64,000 nt of DNA from Auanema rhodensis (GCA_964057225.1 OZ059900.1:22397638-22461637); one strand, 5' to 3'; shown: positions 1 to 12,310, counted from the stretch's first letter. Translations and numbers: made by a program. The notes: generated from the sequence alone by a model not told the origin.

Positions 1-10
1 AATATTGATT

Positions 11-20
11 AAATCGATTT
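11..20. other. AAATCGATTT palindrome near unit start
   Basis: This is a perfect 10-bp palindrome containing ATCGAT. It is present at the same place in nearly every unit; I noticed no change inside it, although one neighbour (GATT to GTTT at about 38288) has changed. It is a useful register marker. No binding protein can be named from the sequence. Confidence 0.7.
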
Positions 21-146
21 TTGTTCATATGAGTCGTCAAATGCAACGAATTTCAGCGTGTTACATACTAAAATGAAGCAGTTTACATGCTGAACACTAT
101 AAAAATACAAAAACACAGTATTTCCCATGAGAAATATTTTATTATG

Positions 147-158
147 CTGGAAAACCAG
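147..158. other. CTGG-AAAA-CCAG inverted repeat
   Basis: A 4-bp perfect inverted repeat flanks an A4 loop in each unit. A recurring variant shortens the loop to AAA (GGAAACCAG, for example near 14171, 16220, 19980, 28521, 49370 and 52441). It is always accompanied by GGAATTTTCG instead of GGAAATTTCG just downstream, so the two changes travel together as one haplotype. Other changes are CCACTTTTTGG (50401, 53478, 59287, 61288) and AACGAG (near 57236), both of which break the stem. The stem is short, and its structural meaning is inferred. Confidence 0.55.
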
Positions 159-168
159 TTTTTGGAAA

Positions 169-185
169 TTTCGCTGTAAACAAGG
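169..185 (+). other. Partial CENP-B-box-like motif
   Basis: The mammalian CENP-B box core is NTTCGNNNNANNCGGGN. Here the 17 bases have TTCG at 170-173, A at 178, and C-A-A-G at 181-184 where CGGG is expected. That is 7 of 9 key positions. The motif recurs in almost every unit at the same place. Some variants leave the matching bases intact (AAGTTCGC, GCTGCAAAC). It is damaged at about 39137 (TTCACTG), 47689 (GTAAATAAGG), and 22058 and 30600 (GTAAAAAAGG). Given the two core mismatches, binding by CENP-B or a pogo-like relative is speculative. Confidence 0.3.
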
Positions 186-279
186 TTTCGACTTACGATT
201 TCATGTGTTCAAACTCATGCAATGTCAATGAAACCTAGCTCAAAATTGTTTCTACAACGTCTAGTTCCACTTTCACGAC

Positions 280-286
280 AAAAAAA
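280..286. other. Length-variable A tract (A6/A7/A8)
   Basis: The tract between CACGAC and CAGGGG is A7 in most units. It is A6 in many (for example units starting 343, 1710, 17097, 17438, 22221, 35548, 50244 minus one, 59130 minus one), giving 341-bp units. It is A8 at 9170-9177 and 47446-47453, giving 343-bp units. In units 39, 45, 56 and 81 it is interrupted as AAAAGAAC (13271, 15322, 19081, 27623), and in units 156, 166 and 187 as ACAACAAAAC. It is the main source of length change and a good haplotype marker. Confidence 0.85.
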
Positions 287-323
287 CAGGGGTTAGAAAA
301 TTAAGGAAATTAGCATATTCTGA

Positions 324-333
324 GGGCACGCCC
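324..333. other. GGGC-AC-GCCC dyad in GC-rich patch
   Basis: A 4-bp inverted repeat with a 2-base centre lies in GAGGGCACGCCCCTTATGG, the most GC-rich part of an otherwise AT-rich unit, about 10 bp before the unit boundary. The left arm is constant. The right end varies in subtypes: CGCCTCTT (units 2, 6, 13, 18), CGCCCTTT (4, 9, 21, 24), CGACCTTT (148, 157, 174, 180) and CGTCCCTT (unit 136, near 46470). A protein-binding role is possible but not shown. Confidence 0.5.
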
Positions 334-1367
334 CTTATGGCTAATATTGATTAAATCGATTTTTGTTCATATGAGTCGTCAAATGCAACGAATTTCAGCG
401 TGTTACATACTAAAATGAAGCATTTTACATGCTTAACACTAGAAAAATACAAAAACACAGTATTTCCCATGAGAAATATTTTATTATGCTGGAAAACCAG
501 TTTTTGGAAATTTCGCTGTAAACAAGGTTTTGACTTACGATTTCATGTGTTCAAACTCATGCAATGTCAATGAAACCTAGCTCAAAATTGTTCGTACAAC
601 GTCTAGTTTCACTTTCACGACAAAAAACAGGGGTTAGAAAATTAAGGAAGTTAGCATATTCTGAGGGCACGCCTCTTATGGCTAATATTGATTAAATCGA
701 TTTTTGTTCATATGAGTCGTCAAATGCAACGAATTTCAGCGTGTTACATACTAAAATGAAGCATTTCACATGCTGAACACTAGAAAAATACAAAAACACA
801 GTATTTCCCATGAGAAATATTTTATTATGCTGGAAAACCAGTTTTTGGAAAGTTCGCTGTAAACAAGGTTTTGACTTACGATTTCATGTGTTCAAACTCA
901 TGCAATGTCAATGAAACCTAGCTCAAAATTGTTCCTACAACGTCTAGTTCCACTTTCACGACAAAAAAACAGGGGTTAGAAAATTAAGGAAATTAGCATA
1001 TTCTGAGGGCACGCCCCTTATGGCTAATATTGATTAAATCGATTTTTGTTCATATGAGTCGTCAAATGCAACGAATTTCAGCGTGTTACATACTAAAATG
1101 AAGCATTTTACATGCTTAACACTAGAAAAATACAAAAACACAGTATTTCCCATGAGAAATATTTTATTATGCTGGAAAACCAGTTTTTGGAAATTTCGCT
1201 GTAAACAAGGTTTCGACTTACGATTTCATGTGTTCAAACTCATGCAATGTCAATGAAACCTAGCTCAAAATTGTTTCTACAACATCTAGTTCCACTTTCA
1301 CGACAAAAAAACAGGGGTTAGAAAATTAAGGAAATTAGCATATTCTGAGGGCACGCCCTTTATGGCT

Positions 1368-3076
1368 AATATTGATTAAATCGATTTTTGTTCATATGAG
1401 TCGTCAAATGCAACGAATTTCAGCGTGTTACATACTAAAATGAAGCAGTTTACATGCTGAACACTATAAAAATACAAAAACACAGTATTTCCCATGAGAA
1501 ATATTTTATTATGCTGGAAAACCAGTTTTTGGAAATTTCGCTGTAAACAAGGTTTCGACTTACGATTTCATGTGTTCAAACTCATGCAATGTCAATGAAA
1601 CCTAGCTCAAAATTGTTTCTACAACGTCTAGTTCCACTTTCACGACAAAAAAACAGGGGTTAGAAAATTAAGGAAATTAGCATATTCTGAGGGCACGCCC
1701 CTTATGGCTAATATTGATTAAATCGATTTTTGTTCATATGAGTCGTCAAATGCAACGAATTTCAGCGTGTTACATACTAAAATGAAGCATTTTACATGCT
1801 TAACACTAGAAAAATACAAAAACACAGTATTTCCCATGAGAAATATTTTATTATGCTGGAAAACCAGTTTTTGGAAATTTCGCTGTAAACAAGGTTTTGA
1901 CTTACGATTTCATGTGTTCAAACTCATGCAATGTCAATGAAACCTAGCTCAAAATTGTTCGTACAACGTCTAGTTCCACTTTCACGACAAAAAACAGGGG
2001 TTAGAAAATTAAGGAAGTTAGCATATTCTGAGGGCACGCCTCTTATGGCTAATATTGATTAAATCGATTTTTGTTCATATGAGTCGTCAAATGCAACGAA
2101 TTTCAGCGTGTTACATACTAAAATGAAGCATTTCACATGCTGAACACTAGAAAAATACAAAAACACAGTATTTCCCATGAGAAATATTTTATTATGCTGG
2201 AAAACCAGTTTTTGGAAAGTTCGCTGTAAACAAGGTTTTGACTTACGATTTCATGTGTTCAAACTCATGCAATGTCAATGAAACCTAGCTCAAAATTGTT
2301 CCTACAACGTCTAGTTCCACTTTCACGACAAAAAAACAGGGGTTAGAAAATTAAGGAAATTAGCATATTCTGAGGGCACGCCCCTTATGGCTAATATTGA
2401 TTAAATCGATTTTTGTTCATATGAGTCGTCAAATGCAACGAATTTCAGCGTGTTACATACTAAAATGAAGCATTTTACATGCTTAACACTAGAAAAATAC
2501 AAAAACACAGTATTTCCCATGAGAAATATTTTATTATGCTGGAAAACCAGTTTTTGGAAATTTCGCTGTAAACAAGGTTTTGACTTACGATTTCATGTGT
2601 TCAAACTCATGCAATGTCAATGAAACCTAGCTCAAAATTGTTCCTACAACGTCTAGTTCCACTTTCACGACAAAAAAACAGGGGTTAGAAAATTAAGGAA
2701 ATTAGCATATTCTGAGGGCACGCCCCTTATGGCTAATATTGATTAAATCGATTTTTGTTCATATGAGTCGTCAAATGCAACGAATTTCAGCGTGTTACAT
2801 ACTAAAATGAAGCATTTTACATGCTTAACACTAGAAAAATACAAAAACACAGTATTTCCCATGAGAAATATTTTATTATGCTGGAAAACCAGTTTTTGGA
2901 AATTTCGCTGTAAACAAGGTTTCGACTTACGATTTCATGTGTTCAAACTCATGCAATGTCAATGAAACCTAGCTCAAAATTGTTTCTACAACATCTAGTT
3001 CCACTTTCACGACAAAAAAACAGGGGTTAGAAAATTAAGGAAATTAGCATATTCTGAGGGCACGCCCTTTATGGCT
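1368..3076. repeat. 5-monomer HOR, expanded copy
   Basis: Units start at 1368, 1710, 2051, 2393 and 2735. Units 5, 6, 7 and 9 match units 1, 2, 3 and 4. Unit 6 differs from unit 2 at CTAGTTCC versus CTAGTTTC. Unit 8 (2393) is extra; it combines TGCTTAAC with TTTTGAC, TTCCTAC and CCCCTT. The same extra type recurs at 3419, 4787 and 6497. Unit 10 (3077) restarts the cycle with the unit-1 type. Confidence 0.85.
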
Positions 3077-3418
3077 AATATTGATTAAATCGATTTTTGT
3101 TCATATGAGTCGTCAAATGCAACGAATTTCAGCGTGTTACATACTAAAATGAAGCAGTTTACATGCTGAACACTATAAAAATACAAAAACACAGTATTTC
3201 CCATGAGAAATATTTTATTATGCTGGAAAACCAGTTTTTGGAAATTTCGCTGTAAACAAGGTTTCGACTTACGATTTCATGTGTTCAAACTCATGCAATG
3301 TCAATGAAACCTAGCTCAAAATTGTTTCTACAACGTCTAGTTCCACTTTCACGACAAAAAAACAGGGGTTAGAAAATTAAGGAAATTAGCATATTCTGAG
3401 GGCACGCCCCTTATGGCT

Positions 3419-6400
3419 AATATTGATTAAATCGATTTTTGTTCATATGAGTCGTCAAATGCAACGAATTTCAGCGTGTTACATACTAAAATGAAGCATT
3501 TTACATGCTTAACACTAGAAAAATACAAAAACACAGTATTTCCCATGAGAAATATTTTATTATGCTGGAAAACCAGTTTTTGGAAATTTCGCTGTAAACA
3601 AGGTTTTGACTTACGATTTCATGTGTTCAAACTCATGCAATGTCAATGAAACCTAGCTCAAAATTGTTCCTACAACGTCTAGTTCCACTTTCACGACAAA
3701 AAAACAGGGGTTAGAAAATTAAGGAAATTAGCATATTCTGAGGGCACGCCCCTTATGGCTAATATTGATTAAATCGATTTTTGTTCATATGAGTCGTCAA
3801 ATGCAACGAATTTCAGCGTGTTACATACTAAAATGAAGCATTTTACATGCTTAACACTAGAAAAATACAAAAACACAGTATTTCCCATGAGAAATATTTT
3901 ATTATGCTGGAAAACCAGTTTTTGGAAATTTCGCTGTAAACAAGGTTTTGACTTACGATTTCATGTGTTCAAACTCATGCAATGTCAATGAAACCTAGCT
4001 CAAAATTGTTCGTACAACGTCTAGTTCCACTTTCACGACAAAAAAACAGGGGTTTGAAAATTAAGGAAATTAGCATATTCTGAGGGCACGCCCCTTATGG
4101 CTAATATTGATTAAATCGATTTTTGTTCATATGAGTAGTCAAATGCAACGAATTTCAGCGTGTTACATACTAAAATGAAGCATTTTACATGCTGAACACT
4201 AGAAAAATACAAAAACACAGTATTTCCCATGAGAAATATTTTATTATGCTGGAAAACCAGTTTTTGGAAATTTCGCTGTAAACAAGGTTTTGACTTACGA
4301 TTTCATGTGTTCAAACTCATGCAATGTCAATGAAACCTAGCTCAAAATTGTTCGTACAACGTCTAGTTCCACTTTCACGACAAAAAAACAGGGGTTAGAA
4401 AATTAAGGAAGTTAGCATATTCTGAGGGCACGCCTCTTATGGCTAATATTGATTAAATCGATTTTTGTTCATATGAGTCGTCAAATGCAACGAATTTCAG
4501 CGTGTTACATACTAAAATGAAGCATTTTACATGCTGAACACTAGAAAAATACAAAAACACAGTATTTCCCATGAGAAATATTTTATTATGCTGGAAAACC
4601 AGTTTTTGGAAAGTTCGCTGTAAACAAGGTTTTGACTTACGATTTCATGTGTTCAAACTCATGCAATGTCAATGAAACCTAGCTCAAAATTGTTCCTACA
4701 ACGTCTAGTTCCACTTTCACGACAAAAAAACAGGGGTTAGAAAATTAAGGAAATTAGCATATTCTGAGGGCACGCCCCTTATGGCTAATATTGATTAAAT
4801 CGATTTTTGTTCATATGAGTCGTCAAATGCAACGAATTTCAGCGTGTTACATACTAAAATGAAGCATTTTACATGCTTAACACTAGAAAAATACAAAAAC
4901 ACAGTATTTCCCATGAGAAATATTTTATTATGCTGGAAAACCAGTTTTTGGAAATTTCGCTGTAAACAAGGTTTTGACTTACGATTTCATGTGTTCAAAC
5001 TCATGCAATGTCAATGAAACCTAGCTCAAAATTGTTCCTACAACGTCTAGTTCCACTTTCACGACAAAAAAACAGGGGTTAGAAAATTAAGGAAATTAGC
5101 ATATTCTGAGGGCACGCCCCTTATGGCTAATATTGATTAAATCGATTTTTGTTCATATGAGTCGTCAAATGCAACGAATTTCAGCGTGTTACATACTAAA
5201 ATGAAGCATTTTACATGCTTAACACTAGAAAAATACAAAAACACAGTATTTCCCATGAGAAATATTTTATTATGCTGGAAAACCAGTTTTTGGAAATTTC
5301 GCTGTAAACAAGGTTTTGACTTACGATTTCATGTGTTCAAACTCATGCAATGTCAATGAAACCTAGCTCAAAATTGTTCGTACAACGTCTAGTTCCACTT
5401 TCACGACAAAAAAACAGGGGTTTGAAAATTAAGGAAATTAGCATATTCTGAGGGCACGCCCCTTATGGCTAATATTGATTAAATCGATTTTTGTTCATAT
5501 GAGTAGTCAAATGCAACGAATTTCAGCGTGTTACATACTAAAATGAAGCATTTTACATGCTGAACACTAGAAAAATACAAAAACACAGTATTTCCCATGA
5601 GAAATATTTTATTATGCTGGAAAACCAGTTTTTGGAAATTTCGCTGTAAACAAGGTTTTGACTTACGATTTCATGTGTTCAAACTCATGCAATGTCAATG
5701 AAACCTAGCTCAAAATTGTTCGTACAACGTCTAGTTCCACTTTCACGACAAAAAAACAGGGGTTAGAAAATTAAGGAAATTAGCATATTCTGAGGGCACG
5801 CCCCTTATGGCTAATATTGATTAAATCGATTTTTGTTCATATGAGTCGTGAAATGCAACGAATTTCAGCGTGTTACATACTAAAATGAAGCATTTTACAT
5901 GCTGAACACTAGAAAAATACAAAAACACAGTATTTCCCATGAGAAATATTTTATTATGCTGGAAAACCAGTTTTTGGAAATTTCGCTGTAAACAAGGTTT
6001 TGACTTACGATTTCATGTGTTCAAACTCATGCAATGTCAATGAAACCTAGCTCAAAATTGTTCGTACAACGTCTAGTTCCACTTTCACGACAAAAAAACA
6101 GGGGTTAGAAAATTAAGGAAGTTAGCATATTCTGAGGGCACGCCTCTTATGGCTAATATTGATTAAATCGATTTTTGTTCATATGAGTCGTCAAATGCAA
6201 CGAATTTCAGCGTGTTACATACTAAAATGAAGCATTTTACATGCTGAACACTAGAAAAATACAAAAACACAGTATTTCCCATGAGAAATATTTTATTATG
6301 CTGGAAAACCAGTTTTTGGAAAGTTCGCTGTAAACAAGGTTTTGACTTACGATTTCATGTGTTCAAACTCATGCAATGTCAATGAAACCTAGCTCAAAAT

Positions 6401-6496
6401 TGTTCCTACAACGTCTAGTTCCACTTTCACGACAAAAAAACAGGGGTTAGAAAATTAAGGAAATTAGCATATTCTGAGGGCACGCCCCTTATGGCT
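3419..6496. repeat. Second 4- then 5-monomer HOR pair
   Basis: Units 11-14 (starts 3419, 3761, 4103, 4445) are followed by units 15-19 (4787, 5129, 5471, 5813, 6155). Shared markers in order are the unit-8 type, GGTTTGAAAATT (units 12 and 16), GAGTAGTC (units 13 and 17) and GGAAAGTTCGC (units 14 and 19). Unit 18, with GTCGTGAAATG, is the additional monomer in the second group, and it carries the GAAGTTAG and CGCCTCTT end that unit 13 has and unit 17 lacks. Confidence 0.8.
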
Positions 6497-7522
6497 AATA
6501 TTGATTAAATCGATTTTTGTTCATATGAGTCGTCAAATGCAACGAATTTCAGCGTGTTACATACTAAAATGAAGCATTTTACATGCTTAACACTAGAAAA
6601 ATACAAAAACACAGTATTTCCCATGAGAAATATTTTATTATGCTGGAAAACCAGTTTTTGGAAATTTCGCTGTAAACAAGGTTTTGACTTACGATTTCAT
6701 GTGTTCAAACTCATGCAATGTCAATGAAACCTAGCTCAAAATTGTTCCTACAACGTCTAGTTCCACTTTCACGACAAAAAAACAGGGGTTAGAAAATTAA
6801 GGAAATTAGCATATTCTGAGGGCACGCCCCTTATGGCTAATATTGATTAAATCGATTTTTGTTCATATGAGTCGTCAAATGCAACGAATTTCAGCGTGTT
6901 ACATACTAAAATGAAGCATTTTACATGCTTAACACTAGAAAAATACAAAAACACAGTATTTCCCATGAGAAATATTTTATTATGCTGGAAAACCAGTTTT
7001 TGGAAATTTCGCTGTAAACAAGGTTTCGACTTACGATTTCATGTGTTCAAACTCATGCAATGTCAATGAAACCTAGCTCAAAATTGTTTCTACAACATCT
7101 AGTTCCACTTTCACGACAAAAAAACAGGGGTTAGAAAATTAAGGAAATTAGCATATTCTGAGGGCACGCCCTTTATGGCTAATATTGATTAAATCGATTT
7201 TTGTTCATATGAGTCGTCAAATGCAACGAATTTCAGCGTGTTACATACTAAAATGAAGCAGTTTACATGCTGAACACTATAAAAATACAAAAACACAGTA
7301 TTTCCCATGAGAAATATTTTATTATGCTGGAAAACCAGTTTTTGGAAATTTCGCTGTAAACAAGGTTTCGACTTACGATTTCATGTGTTCAAACTCATGC
7401 AATGTCAATGAAACCTAGCTCAAAATTGTTTCTACAACGTCTAGTTCCACTTTCACGACAAAAAAACAGGGGTTAGAAAATTAAGGAAATTAGCATATTC
7501 TGAGGGCACGCCCCTTATGGCT
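6155..7522. repeat. Recurrence of the 2051-3418 four-unit string
   Basis: Units 19-22 (6155, 6497, 6839, 7181) repeat the order of units 7-10 (2051, 2393, 2735, 3077), 12 monomers (4104 bp) apart. The one difference noticed is CATTTTAC in unit 19 against CATTTCAC in unit 7. This ties the two 4/5-mer families into a longer, imperfect super-repeat. Confidence 0.75.
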
Positions 7523-10500
7523 AATATTGATTAAATCGATTTTTGTTCATATGAGTCGTCAAATGCAACGAATTTCAGCGTGTTACATACTAAAATGAAG
7601 CATTTTACATGCTGAACACTATAAAAATACAAAAACACAGTATTTCCCATGAGAAATATTTTATTATGCTGGAAAACCAGTTTTTGGAAATTTCGCTGTA
7701 AACAAGGTTTCGACTTACGATTTCATGTGTTCAAACTCATGCAATGTCAATGAAACCTAGCTCAAAATTGTTTCTACAACGTCTAGTTCCACTTTCACGA
7801 CAAAAAAACAGGGGTTAGAAAATTAAGGAAATTAGCATATTCTGAGGGCACGCCCCTTATGGCTAATATTGATTAAATCGATTTTTGTTCATATGAGTCG
7901 TCAAATGCAACGAATTTCAGCGTGTTACATACTAAAATGAAGCATTTTACATGCTGAACACTAAAAAAATACAAAAACACAGTATTTCCCATGAGAAATA
8001 TTTTATTATGCTGGAAAACCAGTTTTTGGAAATTTCGCTGTAAACAAGGTTTTGACTTACGATTTCATGTGTTCAAACTCATGCAATGTCAATGAAACCT
8101 AGCTCAAAATTGTTCCTACAACGTCTAGTTCCACTTTCACGACAAAAAAACAGGGGTTAGAAAATTAAGGAAATTAGCATATTCTGAGGGCACGCCCTTT
8201 ATGGCTAATATTGATTAAATCGATTTTTGTTCATATGAGTCGTCAAATGCAACGAATTTCAGCGTGTTACATACTAAAATGAAGCATTTTACATGCTGAA
8301 CACTATAAAAATACAAAAACACAGTATTTCCCATGAGAAATATTTTATTATGCTGGAAAACCAGTTTTGGGAAATTTCGCTGTAAACAAGGTTTTGACTT
8401 ACAATTTCATGTGTTCAAACTCATGCAATGTCAACGAAACCTAGCTCAAAATTGTTCCTACAACGTCTAATTCCACTTTCACGACAAAAAAACAGGGGTT
8501 AGAAAATTAAGGAAATTAGCATATTCTGAGGGCACGCCCCTTATGGCTAATATTGATTAAATCGATTTTTGTTCATATGAGTTGTGAAATGCAACGAATT
8601 TCAGCGTGTTACATACTAAAATGAAGCATTTTACATGCTGAACACTAGAAAAATACAAAAACACAGTATTTCCCATGAGAAATATTTTATTATGCTGGAA
8701 AACCAGTTTTGGGAAATTTCGCTGTAAACAAGGTTTTGACTTACAATTTCATGTGTTCAAACTCATGCAATGTCAATGAAACCTAGCTCAAAATTGTTCC
8801 TACAACGTCTAATTCCACTTTCACGACAAAAAAACAGGGGTTAGAAAATTAAGGAAATTAGCATATTCTGAGGGCACGCCCCTTATGGCTAATATTGATT
8901 AAATCGATTTTTGTTCATATGAGTCGTGAAATGCAACGAATTTCAGCGTGTTACATACTAAAATGAAGCATTTTACATGCTGAACACTAGAAAAATACAA
9001 AAACACAGTATTTCCCATGAGAAATATTTTATTATGCTGGAAAACCAGTTTTTGGAAAGTTCGCTGTAAACAAGGTTTTGACTTACGATTTCATGTGTTC
9101 AAACTCATGCAATGTCAATGAAACCTAGCTCAAAATTGTTCCTACAACGTCTAGTTCCACTTTCACGACAAAAAAAACAGGGGTTAGAAAATTAAGGAAA
9201 TTAGCATATTCTGAGGGCACGCCCCTTATGGCTAATATTGATTAAATCGATTTTTGTTCATATGAGTCGTCAAATGCAACGAATTTCAGCGTGTTACATA
9301 CTAAAATGAAGCATTTTACATGCTTAACACTATAAAAATACAAAAACACAGTATTTCCCATGAGAAATATTTTATTATGCTGGAAAACCAGTTTTTGGAA
9401 ATTTCGCTGTAAACAAGGTTTCGACTTACGATTTCATGTGTTCAAACTCATGCAATGTCAATGAAACCTAGCTCAAAATTGTTTCTACAACGTCTTGTTC
9501 CACTTTCACGACAAAAAAACAGGGGTTAGAAAATTAAGGAAATTAGCATATTCTGAGGGCACGCCCCTTATGGCTAATATTGATTAAATCGATTTTTGTT
9601 CATATGAGTCGTCAAATGCAACGAATTTCAGCGTGTTACATACTAAAATGAAGCATTTTACATGCTGAACACTAAAAAAATACAAAAACACAGTATTTCC
9701 CATGAGAAATAATTTATTATGCTGGAAAACCAGTTTTTGGAAATTTCGCTGTAAACAAGGTTTTGACTTACGATTTCATGTGTTCAAACTCATGCAATGT
9801 CAATGAAACCTAGCTCAAAATTGTTCCTACAACGTCTAATTCCACTTTCACGACAAAAAAACAGGGGTTAGAAAATTAAGGAAATTAGCATATTCTGAGG
9901 GCACGCCCCTTATGGCTAATATTGATTAAATCGATTTTTGTTCATATGAGTTGTGAAATGCAACGAATTTCAGCGTGTTACATACTAAAATGAAGCATTT
10001 TACATGCTGAACACTAGAAAAATACAAAAACACAGTATTTCCCATGAGAAATATTTTATTATGCTGGAAAACCAGTTTTGGGAAATTTCGCTGTAAACAA
10101 GGTTTTGACTTACAATTTCATGTGTTCAAACTCATGCAATGTCAATGAAACCTAGCTCAAAATTGTTCCTACAACGTCTAATTCCACTTTCACGACAAAA
10201 AAACAGGGGTTAGAAAATTAAGGAAATTAGCATATTCTGAGGGCACGCCCCTTATGGCTAATATTGATTAAATCGATTTTTGTTCATATGAGTCGTGAAA
10301 TGCAACGAATTTCAGCGTGTTACATACTAAAATGAAGCATTTTACATGCTGAACACTAGAAAAATACAAAAACACAGTATTTCCCATGAGAAATATTTTA
10401 TTATGCTGGAAAACCAGTTTTTGGAAATTTCGCTGTAAACAAGGTTTTGACTTACGATTTCATGTGTTCAAACTCATGCAATGTCAATGAAACCTAGCTC

Positions 10501-12310
10501 AAAATTGTTCGTACAACGTCTAGTTCCACTTTCACGACAAAAAAACAGGGGTTAGAAAATTAAGGAAGTTAGCATATTCTGAGGGCACGCCCCTTATGGC
10601 TAATATTGATTAAATCGATTTTTGTTCATATGAGTAGTCAAATGCAACGAATTTTAGCGTGTTACATACTAAAATGAAGCATTTTACATGCTGAACACTA
10701 GAAAAATACAAAAACACAGTATTTCCCATGAGAAATATTTTATTATGCTGGAAAACCAGTTTTTGGAAATTTCGCTGTAAACAAGGTTTTGACTTACGAT
10801 TTCATGTGTTCAAACTCATGCAATGTCAATGAAACCTAGCTCAAAATTGTTCGTACAACGTCTAGTTCCACTTTCACGACAAAAAAACAGGGGTTAGAAA
10901 ATTAAGGAAGTTAGCATATTCTGAGGGCACGCCCCTTATGGCTAATATTGATTAAATCGATTTTTGTTCATATGAGTAGTCAAATGCAACGAATTTTAGC
11001 GTGTTACATACTAAAATGAAGCATTTTACATGCTGAACACTAGAAAAATACAAAAACACAGTATTTCCCATGAGAAATATTTTATTATGCTGGAAAACCA
11101 GTTTTTGGAAATTTCGCTGTAAACAAGGTTTCGACTTACGATTTCATGTGTTCAAACTCATGCAATGTCAATGAAACCTAGCTCAAAATTGTTTCTACAA
11201 CGTCTAGTTCCACTTTCACGACAAAAAACAGGGGTTAGAAAATTAAGGAAATTAGCATATTCTGAGGGCACGCCCCTTATGGCTAATATTGATTAAATCG
11301 ATTTTTGTTCATATGAGTCGTCAAATGCAACGAATTTCAGCGTGTTACATACTAAAATGAAGCATTTTACATGCTGAACACTAGAAAAATACAAAAACAC
11401 AGTATTTCCCATGAGAAATATTTTATTATGCTGGAAAACCAGTTTTTGGAAATTTCGCTGTAAACAAGGTTTTGACTTACGATTTCATGTGTTCAAACTC
11501 ATGCAATGTCAATGAAACCTAGCTCAAAATTGTTCGTACAACGTCTAATTCCACTTTCACGACAAAAAAACAGGGGTTAGAAAATTAAGGAAATTAGCAT
11601 ATTCTGAGGGCACGCCCCTTATGGCTAATATTGATTAAATCGATTTTTGTTCATATGAGTCGTCAAATGCAACGAATTTCAGCGTGTTACATACTAAAAT
11701 GAAGCATTTTACATGCTGAACACTAGAAAAATACAAAAACACAGTATTTCCCATGAGAAATATTTTATTATGCTGGAAAACCAGTTTTTGGAAATTTCGC
11801 TGTAAACAAGGTTTTGACTTACGATTTCATGTGTTCAAACTCATGCAATGTCAATGAAACCTAGCTCAAAATTGTTCCTACAACGTCTAGTTCCACTTTC
11901 ACGACAAAAAAACAGGGGTTAGAAAATTAAGGAAATTAGCATATTCTGAGGGCACGCCCCTTATGGCTAATATTGATTAAATCGATTTTTGTTCATATGA
12001 GTCGTCAAATGCAACGAATTTCAGCGTGTTACATACTAAAATGAAGCATTTTACATGCTTAACACTAGAAAAATACAAAAACACAGTATTTCCCATGAGA
12101 AATATTTTATTATGCTGGAAAACCAGTTTTTGGAAATTTCGCTGTAAACAAGGTTTCGACTTACGATTTCATGTGTTCAAACTCATGCAATGTCAATGAA
12201 ACCTAGCTCAAAATTGTTCGTACAACGTCTAATTCCACTTTCACGACAAAAAAACAGGGGTTAGAAAATTAAGGAAATTAGCATATTCTGAGGGCACGCC
12301 CCTTATGGCT
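7523..12310. repeat. Mixed monomer zone, units 23-36
   Basis: Units start at 7523, 7865, 8207, 8549, 8891, 9234, 9576, 9918, 10260, 10602, 10944, 11285, 11627 and 11969. A short 4-unit echo is present: unit 26 and unit 30 share GAGTTGTG, CAGTTTTGGG and ACTTACAATTT, 1369 bp apart, and units 25-26 share several of these. Units 32 and 33 both carry GAGTAGTC and ATTTTAGCG. Unit 29 has a private GAAATAATTT. Unit 33 has the left half of unit 32 but TTTCGAC, TTTCTAC and A6 on the right. Unit 36 joins TGCTTAAC and TTTCGAC to TTCGTAC and CTAATTCC. These look like recombinant monomers. Confidence 0.75.

Larger units (their letters stand above)
1..342. repeat. Reference satellite monomer (unit 1)
   Basis: This is the first full unit, used here to number positions. 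It has 116 G or C bases in 342 (33.9%). Landmarks are a 10-bp palindrome at 11-20, CATATG near 27, an A-rich stretch around 100-115, a hairpin dyad at 147-158, a CENP-B-box-like motif at 169-185, an A7 tract at 280-286 followed by CAGGGG, and a GC-rich dyad at 324-333. Stops interrupt every frame: forward TAA at 10-12, TGA at 6-8 and TGA at 74-76, and stops in all three reverse frames. Because 342 is a multiple of three, these stops recur in register, so no frame can stay open longer than about one unit. This subtype (AAGCAGTTTACATGC, ACTATAAAAA, TTTCGAC, TTTCTAC) recurs at 1368, 3077 and 7181. Confidence 0.95.
1..1367. repeat. 4-monomer HOR, first copy
   Basis: Units start at 1, 343, 684 and 1026. 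Unit 1 has CAGTTTACATGC, ACTATAAA and TTTCTAC. Unit 2 has TGCTTAAC, TTCGTAC, A6, GAAGTTAG and CGCCTCTT. Unit 3 has CATTTCACATGC and GGAAAGTTCGC. Unit 4 has TGCTTAAC, TTTCGAC, ACATCT and CGCCCTTT. The same order resumes at 1368, which defines the HOR. Confidence 0.85.
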
